From Aequorivita capsosiphonis DSM 23843 (GTDB lineage: Bacteria; Bacteroidota; Bacteroidia; Flavobacteriales; Flavobacteriaceae), in contig NZ_KE386850.1 of NCBI RefSeq assembly GCF_000429125.1, positions 207,940 to 271,939 of the forward strand: a stretch of DNA of 64,000 bases, written 5' to 3'. This document shows positions 35,926-44,403 of this stretch, one piece after another. Position numbers and translations under genes: made by a program. The stretch's first letter is position 1. Every line of letters starts with the position of its first letter. The notes beneath the pieces are model-generated. The model worked only from the letters and a program-made list of their open reading frames with translations, ran no database searches and was not told where the DNA came from.

Positions 35926-36465
35926 TTGAAACAAAGAATCATCGCCATATCGCTATTGTTTATTTTGATCGCGCCCGTGATTACCATATCGCTATATCTG
36001 CAATATGAAAAATCTGTTGTTCGCCGAGATGTAAAATGGAAGATGATTGCGGGACTGGACCAAGAGGAATTGGTGCTTCTGAAGTTTTCAAAGGAGGAAA
36101 CCCAAAGCGAACTGCGGTGGGAACATTCCAAAGAGTTTGAGTATAAGGGACAGATGTATGATATTGTTTCCAAAGAAATAAAAGAGGATTCCATTTTCTA
36201 TAGATGTTGGTGGGATCACGAAGAAACCCTCCTCAACAAAAAACTGACAAAACTAGTGGCAAAGGCGCTGGATCTAGACGAAAACAAACGCGACGCCCAT
36301 TTAAACCTGCATATTTATCTGAGGTTGTTTTTTTGCACGGAATTGTTTATGTGGCAAATTACTCCTTCTCAGAAAACACCAATTGTTTATCAAGATTTTA
36401 TACACGATACACATTTTACTTCATGGTGTTTTCCTCCACCTACACCGCCTCCAAAGTTAAGTTGA
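35926..36465 (+). CDS. Small membrane-anchored protein upstream of TonB receptor
   Basis: Not recognised. The likely start is the TTG at 35926, directly before a membrane helix ('IIAISLLFILIAPVITISLY'). The 179-residue product continues with a charged soluble part ('WKMIAGLDQEELVLLKFSKE', 'RWEHSKEFEYKGQMYDIVSK'). It ends in 'HDTHFTSWCFPPPTPPPKLS', where His, Cys and a Pro-rich tail stand together. Its position just before a TonB-dependent receptor suggests a role with metal or heme uptake, but this is context only. Confidence 0.72.
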   Translation: MKQRIIAISLLFILIAPVITISLYLQYEKSVVRRDVKWKMIAGLDQEELVLLKFSKEETQSELRWEHSKEFEYKGQMYDIVSKEIKEDSIFYRCWWDHEETLLNKKLTKLVAKALDLDENKRDAHLNLHIYLRLFFCTELFMWQITPSQKTPIVYQDFIHDTHFTSWCFPPPTPPPKLS

Positions 36466-36698
36466 TGTTTGTTTCGAATACATTTATCACTTCCATTTTG
36501 TAAAAATGGAACAATCACTTTTGAGGGTGCTGAAAAGTACAATCCGTATTTTTAATTACATAATTACTTCGTTTTGCTCAGAATTAGTATGTCGCCGCTT
36601 TGTTAATATACAGAGCCCTACGATCTAATTAGGTGTTTAAAACGAAAGCGGTAACTCTTTTTACAAGCCTCATGTTAATCAATAAATCAACTCATTAA

Positions 36699-39101
36699 AT
36701 GAAAAAAATATTCATGTTATTGGTGATGTTCGGGTTTATAGGCGGTGCTTATTCCCAAACAATTACCATTAAAGATCAAGAAACCAATGAACCTATTGAA
36801 TTGGTGACCTTAGCTGTTGGTTCAAAATTATTTACTACAACGAATTCGAATGGACAGGCAGATATTAGCAAGTTTAAGGATGCAACTGCCATTGAAATCA
36901 GGAGTTTTGGGTATAAAACAGTAATAACTAGTTATAGCGATCTGGGAGCAAAATCCTTTAATCTTTCGCTTCAGGAATCAAATTTAAACTTAGACGAAGT
37001 TGTGATATCGGCTACAAAATGGAGGCAGAGCAGTGACGATGTGCCTGCTAAAGTAATTTCTATAACGCCCCAGGAAGTGGCTTTACAAAACCCGCAAACG
37101 GCTGCGGATCTTTTAGGGATTTCAGGGAAAGTGTTTATTCAGAAAAGTCAACAAGGAGGTGGGAGTCCGATGATTCGCGGTTTTTCAACGAGTCGTTTGC
37201 TGTATTCGATTGATGGCGTGCGAATGAATACGGCTATTTTTCGTTCCGGAAACCTTCAAAATGTGATTAGTTTGGATCCCTTCGCCATAGAAAATACCGA
37301 AGTGGTTTTTGGCCCTGGCTCGGTTATTTATGGAAGTGATGCGATTGGTGGGGTGATGAGTTTCCACACCTTAACCCCACAATTTTCTTTGAATGATGAA
37401 CCCTTGATCTCAGGAAAAGCAGAAGCGCGTTATTCTTCAGCAAACAACGAAAAAACCGGTCACTTTGATGTAAACGTAGGCTTTAAGAAATGGAGTTTTC
37501 TAACCAGTATAAGTTCGTTTGATTATGACAACCTGCGTCAAGGAAGTCACGGTCCTAGAGATTATATTAAGGATTATTACGTGCGGCATCAGGATAGTAC
37601 AGATGTTGTGATTAAGCAGGAAGATGAATTATTGCAGATTCCAACGTCCTATTCGCAAATAAATATGATGCAGAAAATTCGATTTCAACCTAATGAAAAC
37701 TGGGATTTCCAATATGGGTTTCACTATTCTGAAACATCTCCTTATGGAAGATATGACAGACACCAAAGGCAAAAAAATGGTACAGCGCGTTATGCCGAAT
37801 GGGATTATGGGTCGCAAATTTGGATGATGAATAATTTGAGTATCGGTTATAATGAAGCCAATTCGATTTTTGATCAGATGAATCTTCGCCTTGCCCATCA
37901 ATGGTTTGAGGAGAGCCGAATGGATCGAGCTTTAAACAAACCAGACCGAAGCATTAATGATGAAAATGTAAGCGCATATTCAATCAACGCCGATTTTATT
38001 AAAGCTACTGGCGACCGGAATACGCTTTTCTACGGACTTGAATATGTTTTGAACGACGTTAAGTCAACAGGTGAAATAACCGATATTACTACTGGAATAA
38101 CCGAAGCCGGACCTACGCGATATCCAAAAAGCACTTGGCAATCTTTGGCTGCTTATGTAACGGATGAATACAAAGTAACAGATCGTTTCACTTTGAGTGC
38201 AGGTGCTCGCTATAACCAAATTATGTTGGATTCTGAATTTGACACTACATTTTATCCTTTTCCTTTTACCGAAGCTAGTTCCAGTAATGGCGCCTTAACA
38301 GGAAGTTTGGGAGGTGTTTATCGCCCAACAGATTCTTGGGTTTTAAGCGCTAATTTGGGTACTGCTTTTCGTGCGCCTAATGTTGATGATGTAGGGAAGG
38401 TATTTGATTCTGCTCCGGGACAGGTTGTGGTGCCAAACCCAGATCTCAAACCAGAATACGCTTATAATGCGGATTTAGGGGTTGCAAAGGTTTTTGACGA
38501 TGTGGTAAAAATAGATGTGACTGGCTATTACACCCATTTAAAGAATTCGCTTTTACGCCGCGACTACAAACTCAATGGGCAAGATAGTATACTCTATCAA
38601 GGCGAGATTAGCAAGGTACAGGCAATACAGAATTCTGCTGTAGCGAATGTGTATGGCGTGCAGTTCGGCCTTGAAGTAAAGTTGCCAAAAGGTTTTGGGT
38701 TTAGTACCGATTTCAACTTTCAAAAAGGAAAAGAGGAACTTGAAAATGGAGAAGAAAGCCCAGTTAGACATGCAGCGCCGTTTTTCGGAATTTCTCGTTT
38801 GAATTACAAGGCTAAAAAACTTAGCATGGAAGTCAACTTTGCGTTTCAGGGGGAAAGAGAGAATGATGATATGCCAGAAGGCGAAAAGAAGAAAGTAGAA
38901 CTTTATGCCTTGGATGAAAATGGAGGAATATATTCTCCAGCTTGGTACACCCTAAACTTTAAGGCGCTTTATAGAGCGAGCGATACTTTTGATGTTAGTG
39001 GAGGTATTGAGAACTTAACAGACCAAAGATACAGGCCCTACGCCTCGGGTGTTTCGGGAGCTGGACGGAATTTTATCCTTGCCTTGACCGCACATTTCTG
39101 A
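36699..39101 (+). CDS. TonB-dependent receptor, heme/hemin-receptor-like
   Basis: An 800-residue outer membrane protein: signal peptide (to about 19), a carboxypeptidase-regulatory-like beta-sandwich (about 20-95, 'ITIKDQETNEPIELVTLAV'), and a plug domain (about 100-225; 'SPMIRGFSTSRLLYSIDGVR', 'VVFGPGSVIYGSDAIGGV'). A 22-strand barrel follows, ending 'NFILALTAHF'. The barrel region 'FRAPNVDDVGKVF' and 'NPDLKPEYAYN' resembles the FRAP/NPNL motif of heme receptors such as HmuR, so heme or metal chelate is the likely cargo. No SusD partner is present. The terminator is at 39204-39235. Confidence 0.88.
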   Translation: MKKIFMLLVMFGFIGGAYSQTITIKDQETNEPIELVTLAVGSKLFTTTNSNGQADISKFKDATAIEIRSFGYKTVITSYSDLGAKSFNLSLQESNLNLDEVVISATKWRQSSDDVPAKVISITPQEVALQNPQTAADLLGISGKVFIQKSQQGGGSPMIRGFSTSRLLYSIDGVRMNTAIFRSGNLQNVISLDPFAIENTEVVFGPGSVIYGSDAIGGVMSFHTLTPQFSLNDEPLISGKAEARYSSANNEKTGHFDVNVGFKKWSFLTSISSFDYDNLRQGSHGPRDYIKDYYVRHQDSTDVVIKQEDELLQIPTSYSQINMMQKIRFQPNENWDFQYGFHYSETSPYGRYDRHQRQKNGTARYAEWDYGSQIWMMNNLSIGYNEANSIFDQMNLRLAHQWFEESRMDRALNKPDRSINDENVSAYSINADFIKATGDRNTLFYGLEYVLNDVKSTGEITDITTGITEAGPTRYPKSTWQSLAAYVTDEYKVTDRFTLSAGARYNQIMLDSEFDTTFYPFPFTEASSSNGALTGSLGGVYRPTDSWVLSANLGTAFRAPNVDDVGKVFDSAPGQVVVPNPDLKPEYAYNADLGVAKVFDDVVKIDVTGYYTHLKNSLLRRDYKLNGQDSILYQGEISKVQAIQNSAVANVYGVQFGLEVKLPKGFGFSTDFNFQKGKEELENGEESPVRHAAPFFGISRLNYKAKKLSMEVNFAFQGERENDDMPEGEKKKVELYALDENGGIYSPAWYTLNFKALYRASDTFDVSGGIENLTDQRYRPYASGVSGAGRNFILALTAHF

Positions 39102-39203
39102 TAGTAGTAAAATTTAGAGTTCACTATCACCAGACTGTTTAATACTGATGTTTTTATAGGTGAAGTAGGTCAAAAGCTTATTTTAATCTGAATTAATTTG
39201 AAG

Positions 39204-39235
39204 AGACCCGCGTTTGACTGACGCGGGTTTTTAAT
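39204..39235 (+). terminator. Terminator of the TonB receptor gene
   Basis: ACCCGCGT (39206-39213) and ACGCGGGT (39221-39228) form a perfect 8-bp stem with a 7-nt loop followed by a T-run. Confidence 0.88.
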
Positions 39236-39293
39236 TAGTTCTGCTTGTGAAACAACTTATTGCCAAAACAATTCGCAATCAACTTCTTTTTAA

Positions 39294-39301
39294 TAGTTTT
39301 G
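39294..39301 (+). promoter_or_regulatory. Candidate -7 element of the ABC-F gene
   Basis: TAGTTTTG matches TAnnTTTG exactly. If used, the leader is about 160 nt and contains the CCTACGTC repeats. Confidence 0.3.
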
Positions 39302-39399
39302 CAGCCTTAAAAAAACGACCTAGGACGAAAGGATACTTCGATAAACTCAGTGAGCCGCGTAGAACATAAGACAGAATTGCGGATTAAATTTTAAAACGT

Positions 39400-39455
39400 T
39401 TGTCTTACGTCCTACAGTCCTACGTCATAGAAACAGTCCTACGTCAATAAAAACA
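39400..39455. repeat. CCTACGTC intergenic word repeat
   Basis: TTACGTCCTACAGTCCTACG and two further CAGTCCTACGTC copies follow each other. Related tracts are at 45588-45615, 57157-57190, 58780-58795 and 61145-61180. Confidence 0.65.
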
Positions 39456-39467
39456 ATATATTAGAAT

Positions 39468-41105
39468 ATGATTTCAATAGATAATCTTGCAGTAGAATTT
39501 AGTGGTGATACACTATTTAGCGATGTTAGCTTCGTGGTAAACGAAAACGACAAAATAGCCCTAATGGGAAAAAATGGCGCCGGGAAAAGCACGATGATGA
39601 AAATTATTGCAGGGGTACAAAAACCTACTCGTGGAAATGTTCGCGGGCCAAAGGATGCAGTAATAGCATATCTTCCGCAACATCTTTTGACAGATGATAG
39701 TTGCACTGTTTTTGAAGAAGCTTCTAAAGCCTTTAAACAGATTTTTGAGATGCGTGACGAAATGGATCGCCTCAATAAAGAACTGGAAATCCGTACCGAT
39801 TACGAAAGTGATGCCTATATGAACATCATCACGAAAGTTGCTGAACTAGGCGAAAAATATTATGCTTTAGAAGAAATAAACTACGAAGCCGAAGTGGAAA
39901 AAGCCTTACGCGGACTCGGTTTTAAACGAAGCGATTTTCACAGGCTAACTTCTGAATTCAGCGGTGGCTGGCGTATGCGGATTGAGTTGGCAAAACTTCT
40001 ACTTCAAAAGCCAGATTTAATTTTGTTAGATGAGCCAACAAACCACGTGGATATTGAATCGGTGATTTGGTTGGAAGACTTTTTGCTGAACAAAGCAAAA
40101 GCAGTAATCGTTATTTCGCACGATAGAACCTTTATTGATAACATCACTAATCGTACAATTGAAGTAACGATGGGACGAATCTATGATTATAAGGCAAATT
40201 ACAGCCACTATTTGCAATTGCGTGAAGACAGAAGATCACACCAAATTAAAGCTTACGAAGAACAGCAAAAATTCATAGCCGAAACGCAACAGTTTATTGA
40301 TCGTTTTAAAGGAACGTATTCCAAAACCAATCAGGTGAATTCCCGCGAGAAGATGCTTGAAAAACTTCAAGTTATTGAAATTGATGAAATAGATACTTCA
40401 GCCTTGGCCTTGCGCTTTCCACCGGCACAGCGCAGTGGCGATTACCCGGTAACCGCGGAAGGGCTTACCAAAAAATACGGCGATCACGTTGTTTTTAACG
40501 ATGCCAATATGAGTATTTCCCGCGGACAGAAAGTGAGTTTTGTAGGAAGAAATGGCGAAGGGAAATCCACGATGATTAAAGCCATAATGGGCGAAATTGA
40601 TTTCGAGGGAACCTGTGCTTTAGGCCACAATGCCAAAGTGGGCTATTTTGCTCAAAACCAAGCAGCTCTTTTAGACAAGGACTTGACTGTCTTTCAAACG
40701 GTAGATGAGGTTGCAAAAGGCGATATCCGTACCCAGATAAAAAACGTTTTAGGACGATTTATGTTCAGTGGCGATGCTATTGACAAAAAAGTGGGCTTGC
40801 TTTCCGGAGGAGAAAGAACACGTTTGGCAATGGTAAAATTACTATTGGAACCTGTAAACGTTTTAATTCTGGATGAGCCTACAAACCACTTAGATTTAAA
40901 ATCGAAAGATGTGTTAAAGGAAGCACTGCTTCAGTTTGACGGTACCTTGATTTTAGTTTCCCATGATAGAGATTTCTTACAAGGACTTTCCGAAAAAGTT
41001 TTCGAATTCAAAGATAAACGCGTAATTGAGCATTTTGAAAGTATTGACGATTTTCTTCAACGCAACAGAATTGAGAATTTAAAGGAGATTGATTTGAAGG
41101 TTTAA
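39468..41105 (+). CDS. ABC-F family ATPase (ribosome-associated type)
   Basis: A 545-residue soluble protein with two ABC domains and no membrane segment. Domain 1 has Walker A 'GKNGAGKST', signature 'FSGGWRMRIELAKLL' and Walker B 'LILLDEPTNHVD'. Domain 2 has 'GRNGEGKST', 'LSGGERTRLAMVKLL' and 'VLILDEPTNHLD'. The linker (about 245-300, 'AETQQFIDRFKGTYSKTNQV') is the P-site-tRNA interaction region of ABC-F proteins. These act as translation factors on the ribosome (EttA, YbiT or Uup-like). YbiT-type is closest by length and motif order, but I do not assign the symbol. Confidence 0.94.
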   Translation: MISIDNLAVEFSGDTLFSDVSFVVNENDKIALMGKNGAGKSTMMKIIAGVQKPTRGNVRGPKDAVIAYLPQHLLTDDSCTVFEEASKAFKQIFEMRDEMDRLNKELEIRTDYESDAYMNIITKVAELGEKYYALEEINYEAEVEKALRGLGFKRSDFHRLTSEFSGGWRMRIELAKLLLQKPDLILLDEPTNHVDIESVIWLEDFLLNKAKAVIVISHDRTFIDNITNRTIEVTMGRIYDYKANYSHYLQLREDRRSHQIKAYEEQQKFIAETQQFIDRFKGTYSKTNQVNSREKMLEKLQVIEIDEIDTSALALRFPPAQRSGDYPVTAEGLTKKYGDHVVFNDANMSISRGQKVSFVGRNGEGKSTMIKAIMGEIDFEGTCALGHNAKVGYFAQNQAALLDKDLTVFQTVDEVAKGDIRTQIKNVLGRFMFSGDAIDKKVGLLSGGERTRLAMVKLLLEPVNVLILDEPTNHLDLKSKDVLKEALLQFDGTLILVSHDRDFLQGLSEKVFEFKDKRVIEHFESIDDFLQRNRIENLKEIDLKV

Positions 41106-41160
41106 AAGTGGGTTGAAGAGTTTAGAGTCGATGAGTTTAGAAGGTTTAAAAGTTTAGAAT
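41104..41160. repeat. Intergenic word repeat (GAGTTTAGA type)
   Basis: 'GAAGAGTTTAGAGTCGATG' and 'AGTTTAGAAGGTTTAAAAG' follow the ABC-F gene. This is the reverse-strand form of the CTCAACTCTTAAAC words at 43324-43358 and 43960-44013. Confidence 0.55.
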
Positions 41161-41218
41161 TAATGGTTATTACAACCTTTTGTTGAATAATGGTTATCTT
41201 TAGAAATAAAATAAAATC

Positions 41219-41929
41219 ATGAAAAAACCAGACTTTTCAAAGCTAAAAGTACTTTACATTAACTGCACGTTGAAGCAATCTCCCCGCAAAAGCCATACTC
41301 AGGGCTTGATGGACGTTTCACAAAAAATAATGAAAGCCGAAGGTGTTTCCTTTGAAAACATTCGCCTAGTAGATCATCTAGTTGCTTATGGCGTATATCC
41401 AGATATGACTGAACACGGCGCAAAAGAAGATGCCTGGCCAGAAATTTGGAAAAAAGTTGATGAAGCGGATATTCTTATTGTTGGCACCCCAATTTGGTTA
41501 GGAGAAAAATCTTCGGTGGCCACAAACTTGATTGAGCGTTTGTATGCAATGAGCAGTCTTCAAAATGAAAAAGGTCAATATTATTTCTACGGAAAAGTGG
41601 GCGGTTGTATTATTACAGGTAATGAAGATGGTATAAAGCATTGTGCAATGGGTATTTTATATTCGTTACAACACGTTGGCTACAGCATTCCGCCACAAGC
41701 AGATTGTGGTTGGATAGGTGAAGCTGGTCCTGGACCAAGTTATATGGATAAAGAAAGTGGTGCAAAAAACAACGATTTCACCAATAGAAATACTACTTTT
41801 ATGACGTATAATTTGCTTCATCTGGCAAAAATATTAAAAGAGAACGGCGGTTACCCTAAATACGGCAACTCTCGCAAGGATTGGGATGATGGCACTCGCT
41901 GGAATTTTGAAAATCCTGAATATCGTTAA
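41219..41929 (+). CDS. NADPH-dependent FMN reductase/flavodoxin-fold oxidoreductase
   Basis: A 236-residue protein with the flavodoxin-like fold: first strand and FMN-phosphate loop 'KVLYINCTLKQSPRKSHTQG', second strand and FMN loop 'ADILIVGTPIWLGEKSS' and third 'KVGGCIITGNEDG'. These are the FMN-binding positions of NAD(P)H-dependent quinone or azo-type reductases. Substrate unknown. It is followed by a broken DJ-1/PfpI gene 20 bp downstream, a plausible former stress pair. Confidence 0.88.
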   Translation: MKKPDFSKLKVLYINCTLKQSPRKSHTQGLMDVSQKIMKAEGVSFENIRLVDHLVAYGVYPDMTEHGAKEDAWPEIWKKVDEADILIVGTPIWLGEKSSVATNLIERLYAMSSLQNEKGQYYFYGKVGGCIITGNEDGIKHCAMGILYSLQHVGYSIPPQADCGWIGEAGPGPSYMDKESGAKNNDFTNRNTTFMTYNLLHLAKILKENGGYPKYGNSRKDWDDGTRWNFENPEYR

Positions 41930-41949
41930 AACAAACTCTAAGTAGTATT

Positions 41950-42646
41950 ATGAAAAAGTTAAGTATTTCACTTATCGTGCTTTCACTTATTCTTGTTAGT
42001 TGTTTTTCCAACACAGATAAATCTACCGGTCCAGAACCTAGCCCGGCAGATCCTGAAGTTGTTGCTATAGCTTAGCGAAATGTTTTAAAACCTATAAATG
42101 ATAGCCTGCCAATAATTGGTCTGTTAATGTACAACAGCGTTCTAACCACCGAAGTTACCGCTACTATGGAGGTTTTCGCAAAGCCCAATAAAGATGGGAA
42201 GAAGGTTTAACGATTGTTCCCGATTACACTTTTGAAAACAGCCCAAACCTAGATGTGCTTTTTGTGCCCAGCGCTTATGATATGTACACGCAGGTTCACA
42301 ATCCGAAAATTGTCAATTTTATAAAAGAGCAAGATAAAAATACAGAATACACCGTCAGCAATTGTGCAGGAGCGCATTTGATAGGTGAATCCGGAATTGC
42401 AGATGGTAGAAAAATCGTTACTTGGATTGGTGGTGGAGAAGAGCTTCAAAAAAACTATCCTAACCTAAAAGTTCAAAATGATAGCGTTGTACGTTTTATG
42501 GAAGATGGAAAATACCTATCTTCCAATGGAAATTTAATCAGCTATGTTTCAGCATTAAATTTGTTGAAGAAAATGCAGGGCAGGAGCAAGTTGATTTTGT
42601 GGAATCCTACATATATCTGAAAGAACTCCAAGATTGGAAACAGTAA
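41950..42646 (+). pseudogene. Broken DJ-1/PfpI-family lipoprotein gene
   Basis: The ATG at 41950 opens a lipoprotein leader ('LSLILVSC') but an in-frame TAG stops it at 42073-42075. The same frame continues ('RNVLKPINDSLPIIGLLMYN', 'TMEVFAKPNKDGKK') to about 42205. There a deletion with a frame change joins to 'LTIVPDYTF' and the typical DJ-1/PfpI core 'NLDVLFVPSAYDMY', 'SNCAGAHLIGESGIADGRKI' and 'VRFMEDGKYLSSNGNLISYV'. A further one-base loss near 42576-42582 switches to 'QEQVDFVESYIYLKELQDWK', ending at 42646. Three independent lesions argue for a genuine pseudogene rather than sequencing error. Confidence 0.85.
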
Positions 42647-42702
42647 GGAAGTTGCAGTTTTCAGTCTCAGTAAGCAATAATTGAATTTAAAAAGGAATAG
42701 CT

Positions 42703-43209
42703 ATGAAAACTCAAAAGATGCTAATTGGCTTCTTATTTTGCTTTATTCTTGGAAGTGTTTCAGCACAGGAGAAGGAACTAAAAGCAGATACAATTAATGG
42801 GACTATTAATAATGCTACGGCAACGATAGCAGAATTGTTAAATTCAAAAACTTTTGAGTTTATCGCGAATACTGTATTTCCATCTGGCGGAACTCCCAAG
42901 AATCTTGTTGGAAGTGGCTATTTCGTGACATTTTCGCCAGAAATAATTATAAGTAATCTGCCATTTTATGGAAGAGGATATACTGGTATGACGATGGGAC
43001 GTGATAAAGGAATGCGCTTTGAAGGAGCGCCTAAAGATTTCAATATCTCAGACGGAAACGACTATGAAGTGAAGGTAACAGTGAATGGGGAAAGTGATAC
43101 CTATGCTGTTTCAATGTCAGTAAGTGTTTCAGGCTACGCCACACTTTCCATTAGCAGTAATGATCGAGGACCAATTACTTTTCAAGGCGAAGTTGTTGCG
43201 GTTCAGTGA
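42703..43209 (+). CDS. DUF4251 exported protein
   Basis: A 168-residue exported protein (signal peptide 'IGFLFCFILGSVSAQ'). The mature part 'AELLNSKTFEFIANTVFPSG', 'VTFSPEIIISNLPFYGRGYT', 'GMRFEGAPKDFNIS' and 'ISSNDRGPITFQGEVVAV' is the standard DUF4251 beta-rich domain of Bacteroidota. Function unknown. It stands between the DJ-1 pseudogene and a word-repeat tract. Confidence 0.9.
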   Translation: MKTQKMLIGFLFCFILGSVSAQEKELKADTINGTINNATATIAELLNSKTFEFIANTVFPSGGTPKNLVGSGYFVTFSPEIIISNLPFYGRGYTGMTMGRDKGMRFEGAPKDFNISDGNDYEVKVTVNGESDTYAVSMSVSVSGYATLSISSNDRGPITFQGEVVAVQ

Positions 43210-43275
43210 TCAGTATTCAGTGGTCAGTATTCAGTAATCAGTGAGCAGTATTCAGTAGCAGTTTTCAGTGTTCCT
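43206..43275. repeat. CAGTATTCAGT word repeat
   Basis: The tract directly after the DUF4251 stop contains 'TCAGTATTCAGTGGTCAG' and 'TATTCAGTAATCAGTGAGC', further degenerate copies, then 'AGCAGTTTTCAGTG'. A similar tract lies at 48552-48586, and a short one at 42655-42676. Confidence 0.7.
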
Positions 43276-43369
43276 TGTAATATTTAATGAGGCAGCAGGT
43301 TTCGTAATTACATCCTATATTCATCAACTTCTAAACCATTAAACTCCTCAACTCTTAAACTAAATAAAA

Positions 43370-43747
43370 ATGAGCTTATTCAATAAAATCCTTGGAAACG
43401 CCAGCGAAGTTTCTTCAGAAAAACTAACCGAAAAATATACTCGTCTTTTAATTGAAGGCGAAGCGGTAGAACTTGGTTTTAAGCTTTTTCGCGATGTGTT
43501 TATGTTTACAAACAAACGCTTAATTCTAATTGACGTACAAGGAATAACAGGGAGTAAAGTGGAATACAAATGTTTGCCTTACAAACACATTTCAAGATTT
43601 TCATTAGAAACCGCCGGAACTTTCGATCTGGACGCCGAACTTAAAATCTGGATTTCCAGTGAAGACACGCCTACGGTAAGTAAGAAGTTTAATAAAAGTA
43701 TCGATGTCTACGAAGTTCAGAAGTATTTGGCTGGGAAGGTTTTGTAG
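43370..43747 (+). CDS. Bacterial PH-domain protein
   Basis: A 125-residue soluble protein, essentially one bacterial pleckstrin-homology domain: 'SEKLTEKYTRLLIEGEAVEL', 'FRDVFMFTNKRLILIDVQGI', 'YKCLPYKHISRFSLETAG', 'LKIWISSEDTPTVSKKF', then a terminal helix 'DVYEVQKYLAGKVL'. Proteins of this type (bPH, YvbH-like) are widespread, with unknown partners. The gene stands alone. Confidence 0.9.
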   Translation: MSLFNKILGNASEVSSEKLTEKYTRLLIEGEAVELGFKLFRDVFMFTNKRLILIDVQGITGSKVEYKCLPYKHISRFSLETAGTFDLDAELKIWISSEDTPTVSKKFNKSIDVYEVQKYLAGKVL

Positions 43748-44019
43748 TGTTTAAATCCATTGTTGTCCAGAAAAGGATTTAAAACATAAGTCCTTCACTA
43801 GCGCCCGCCCGAGATCACGAACTTTATCTAACGTGCTTAAAGTACTGCCACTCCCGAAGCATCGGGAGCACTAATTCACACAAATTATCCCCATTGTCGA
43901 AAACAGATACGCAATCAGTATGGCTTTAATCTCACGAATTTAACAGACTTTCAGTCTGTACTAAACTCATAAACTCCTCAACTCATAAACTTTTAAACAC
44001 CTAAACCCCTCAACCTTTT
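43748..44019. repeat. Repeat-rich gap between convergent genes
   Basis: It contains the shared 24-bp block GAGATCACGAACTTTATCTA (43811-43830; a relative lies near 45310), CTCCCGA-AGCA-TCGGGAG (43851-43868), ACAGACT-TTC-AGTCTGT (43943-43959) and a CTCAACTCATAAAC word tract (43960-44013). No terminator with a T-run is obvious. Confidence 0.65.
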
Positions 44020-44403
44020 TCAAAGCACCAATTCCCCAAATAGCCGTTCCAAAGTCGCCTCTAAATCATCACTAAATCCGTTATGTGGACGAGAAGTTTG
44101 AATTGAAGAACTGCGTAGGGCGGTAAGCCATCTAAATCTATCGGGAATTTCCCATTGAGACACTGGTCCTCCATCTTTGGCACCGATGCAGATTTTATGA
44201 AATGCTTGAAGGTTTTTTTCTATTTCGTCAACTTCCAGTGCAGATGAAAAGAGGTTTAGCTTTGCAGTATCAATATGGCATTTACAGTTTAAATATTTAG
44301 CTCCCTTGCTGAAAATAATTATTCCAACATTCAAAAACTCCTCACGTTCTACGCGAGGTACCAATCGAATTACCGCATATTCATACAAGTGTTTCCCTGG
44401 CAT
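44020..44403 (-). CDS. DUF3037 protein
   Basis: A 127-residue soluble protein with the DUF3037 pattern: 'YEYAVIRLVPRVEREEFLNV', 'GIIIFSKGAKYLNCKCHID', 'DRFRWLTALRSSSIQTSRPH' and a C-terminal helix 'DLEATLERLFGELVL'. Its start lies 23 bp inside the end of the HipA-like kinase gene, so they are translationally coupled. DUF3037 genes are often found beside HipA-like kinases, but no activity is established. Confidence 0.88.
   Translation of the reverse strand: MPGKHLYEYAVIRLVPRVEREEFLNVGIIIFSKGAKYLNCKCHIDTAKLNLFSSALEVDEIEKNLQAFHKICIGAKDGGPVSQWEIPDRFRWLTALRSSSIQTSRPHNGFSDDLEATLERLFGELVL

Larger units (their letters stand above)
39102..39467. other. Intergenic region: terminator, promoter, word repeats
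   Basis: No gene is seen. It holds the terminator at 39204-39235, a -7 element at 39294-39301 and a repeat tract at 39310-39455 (TTCGATAAACTCAGTGAGCC and three copies of TCCTACGTC or a near form). Confidence 0.6.
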
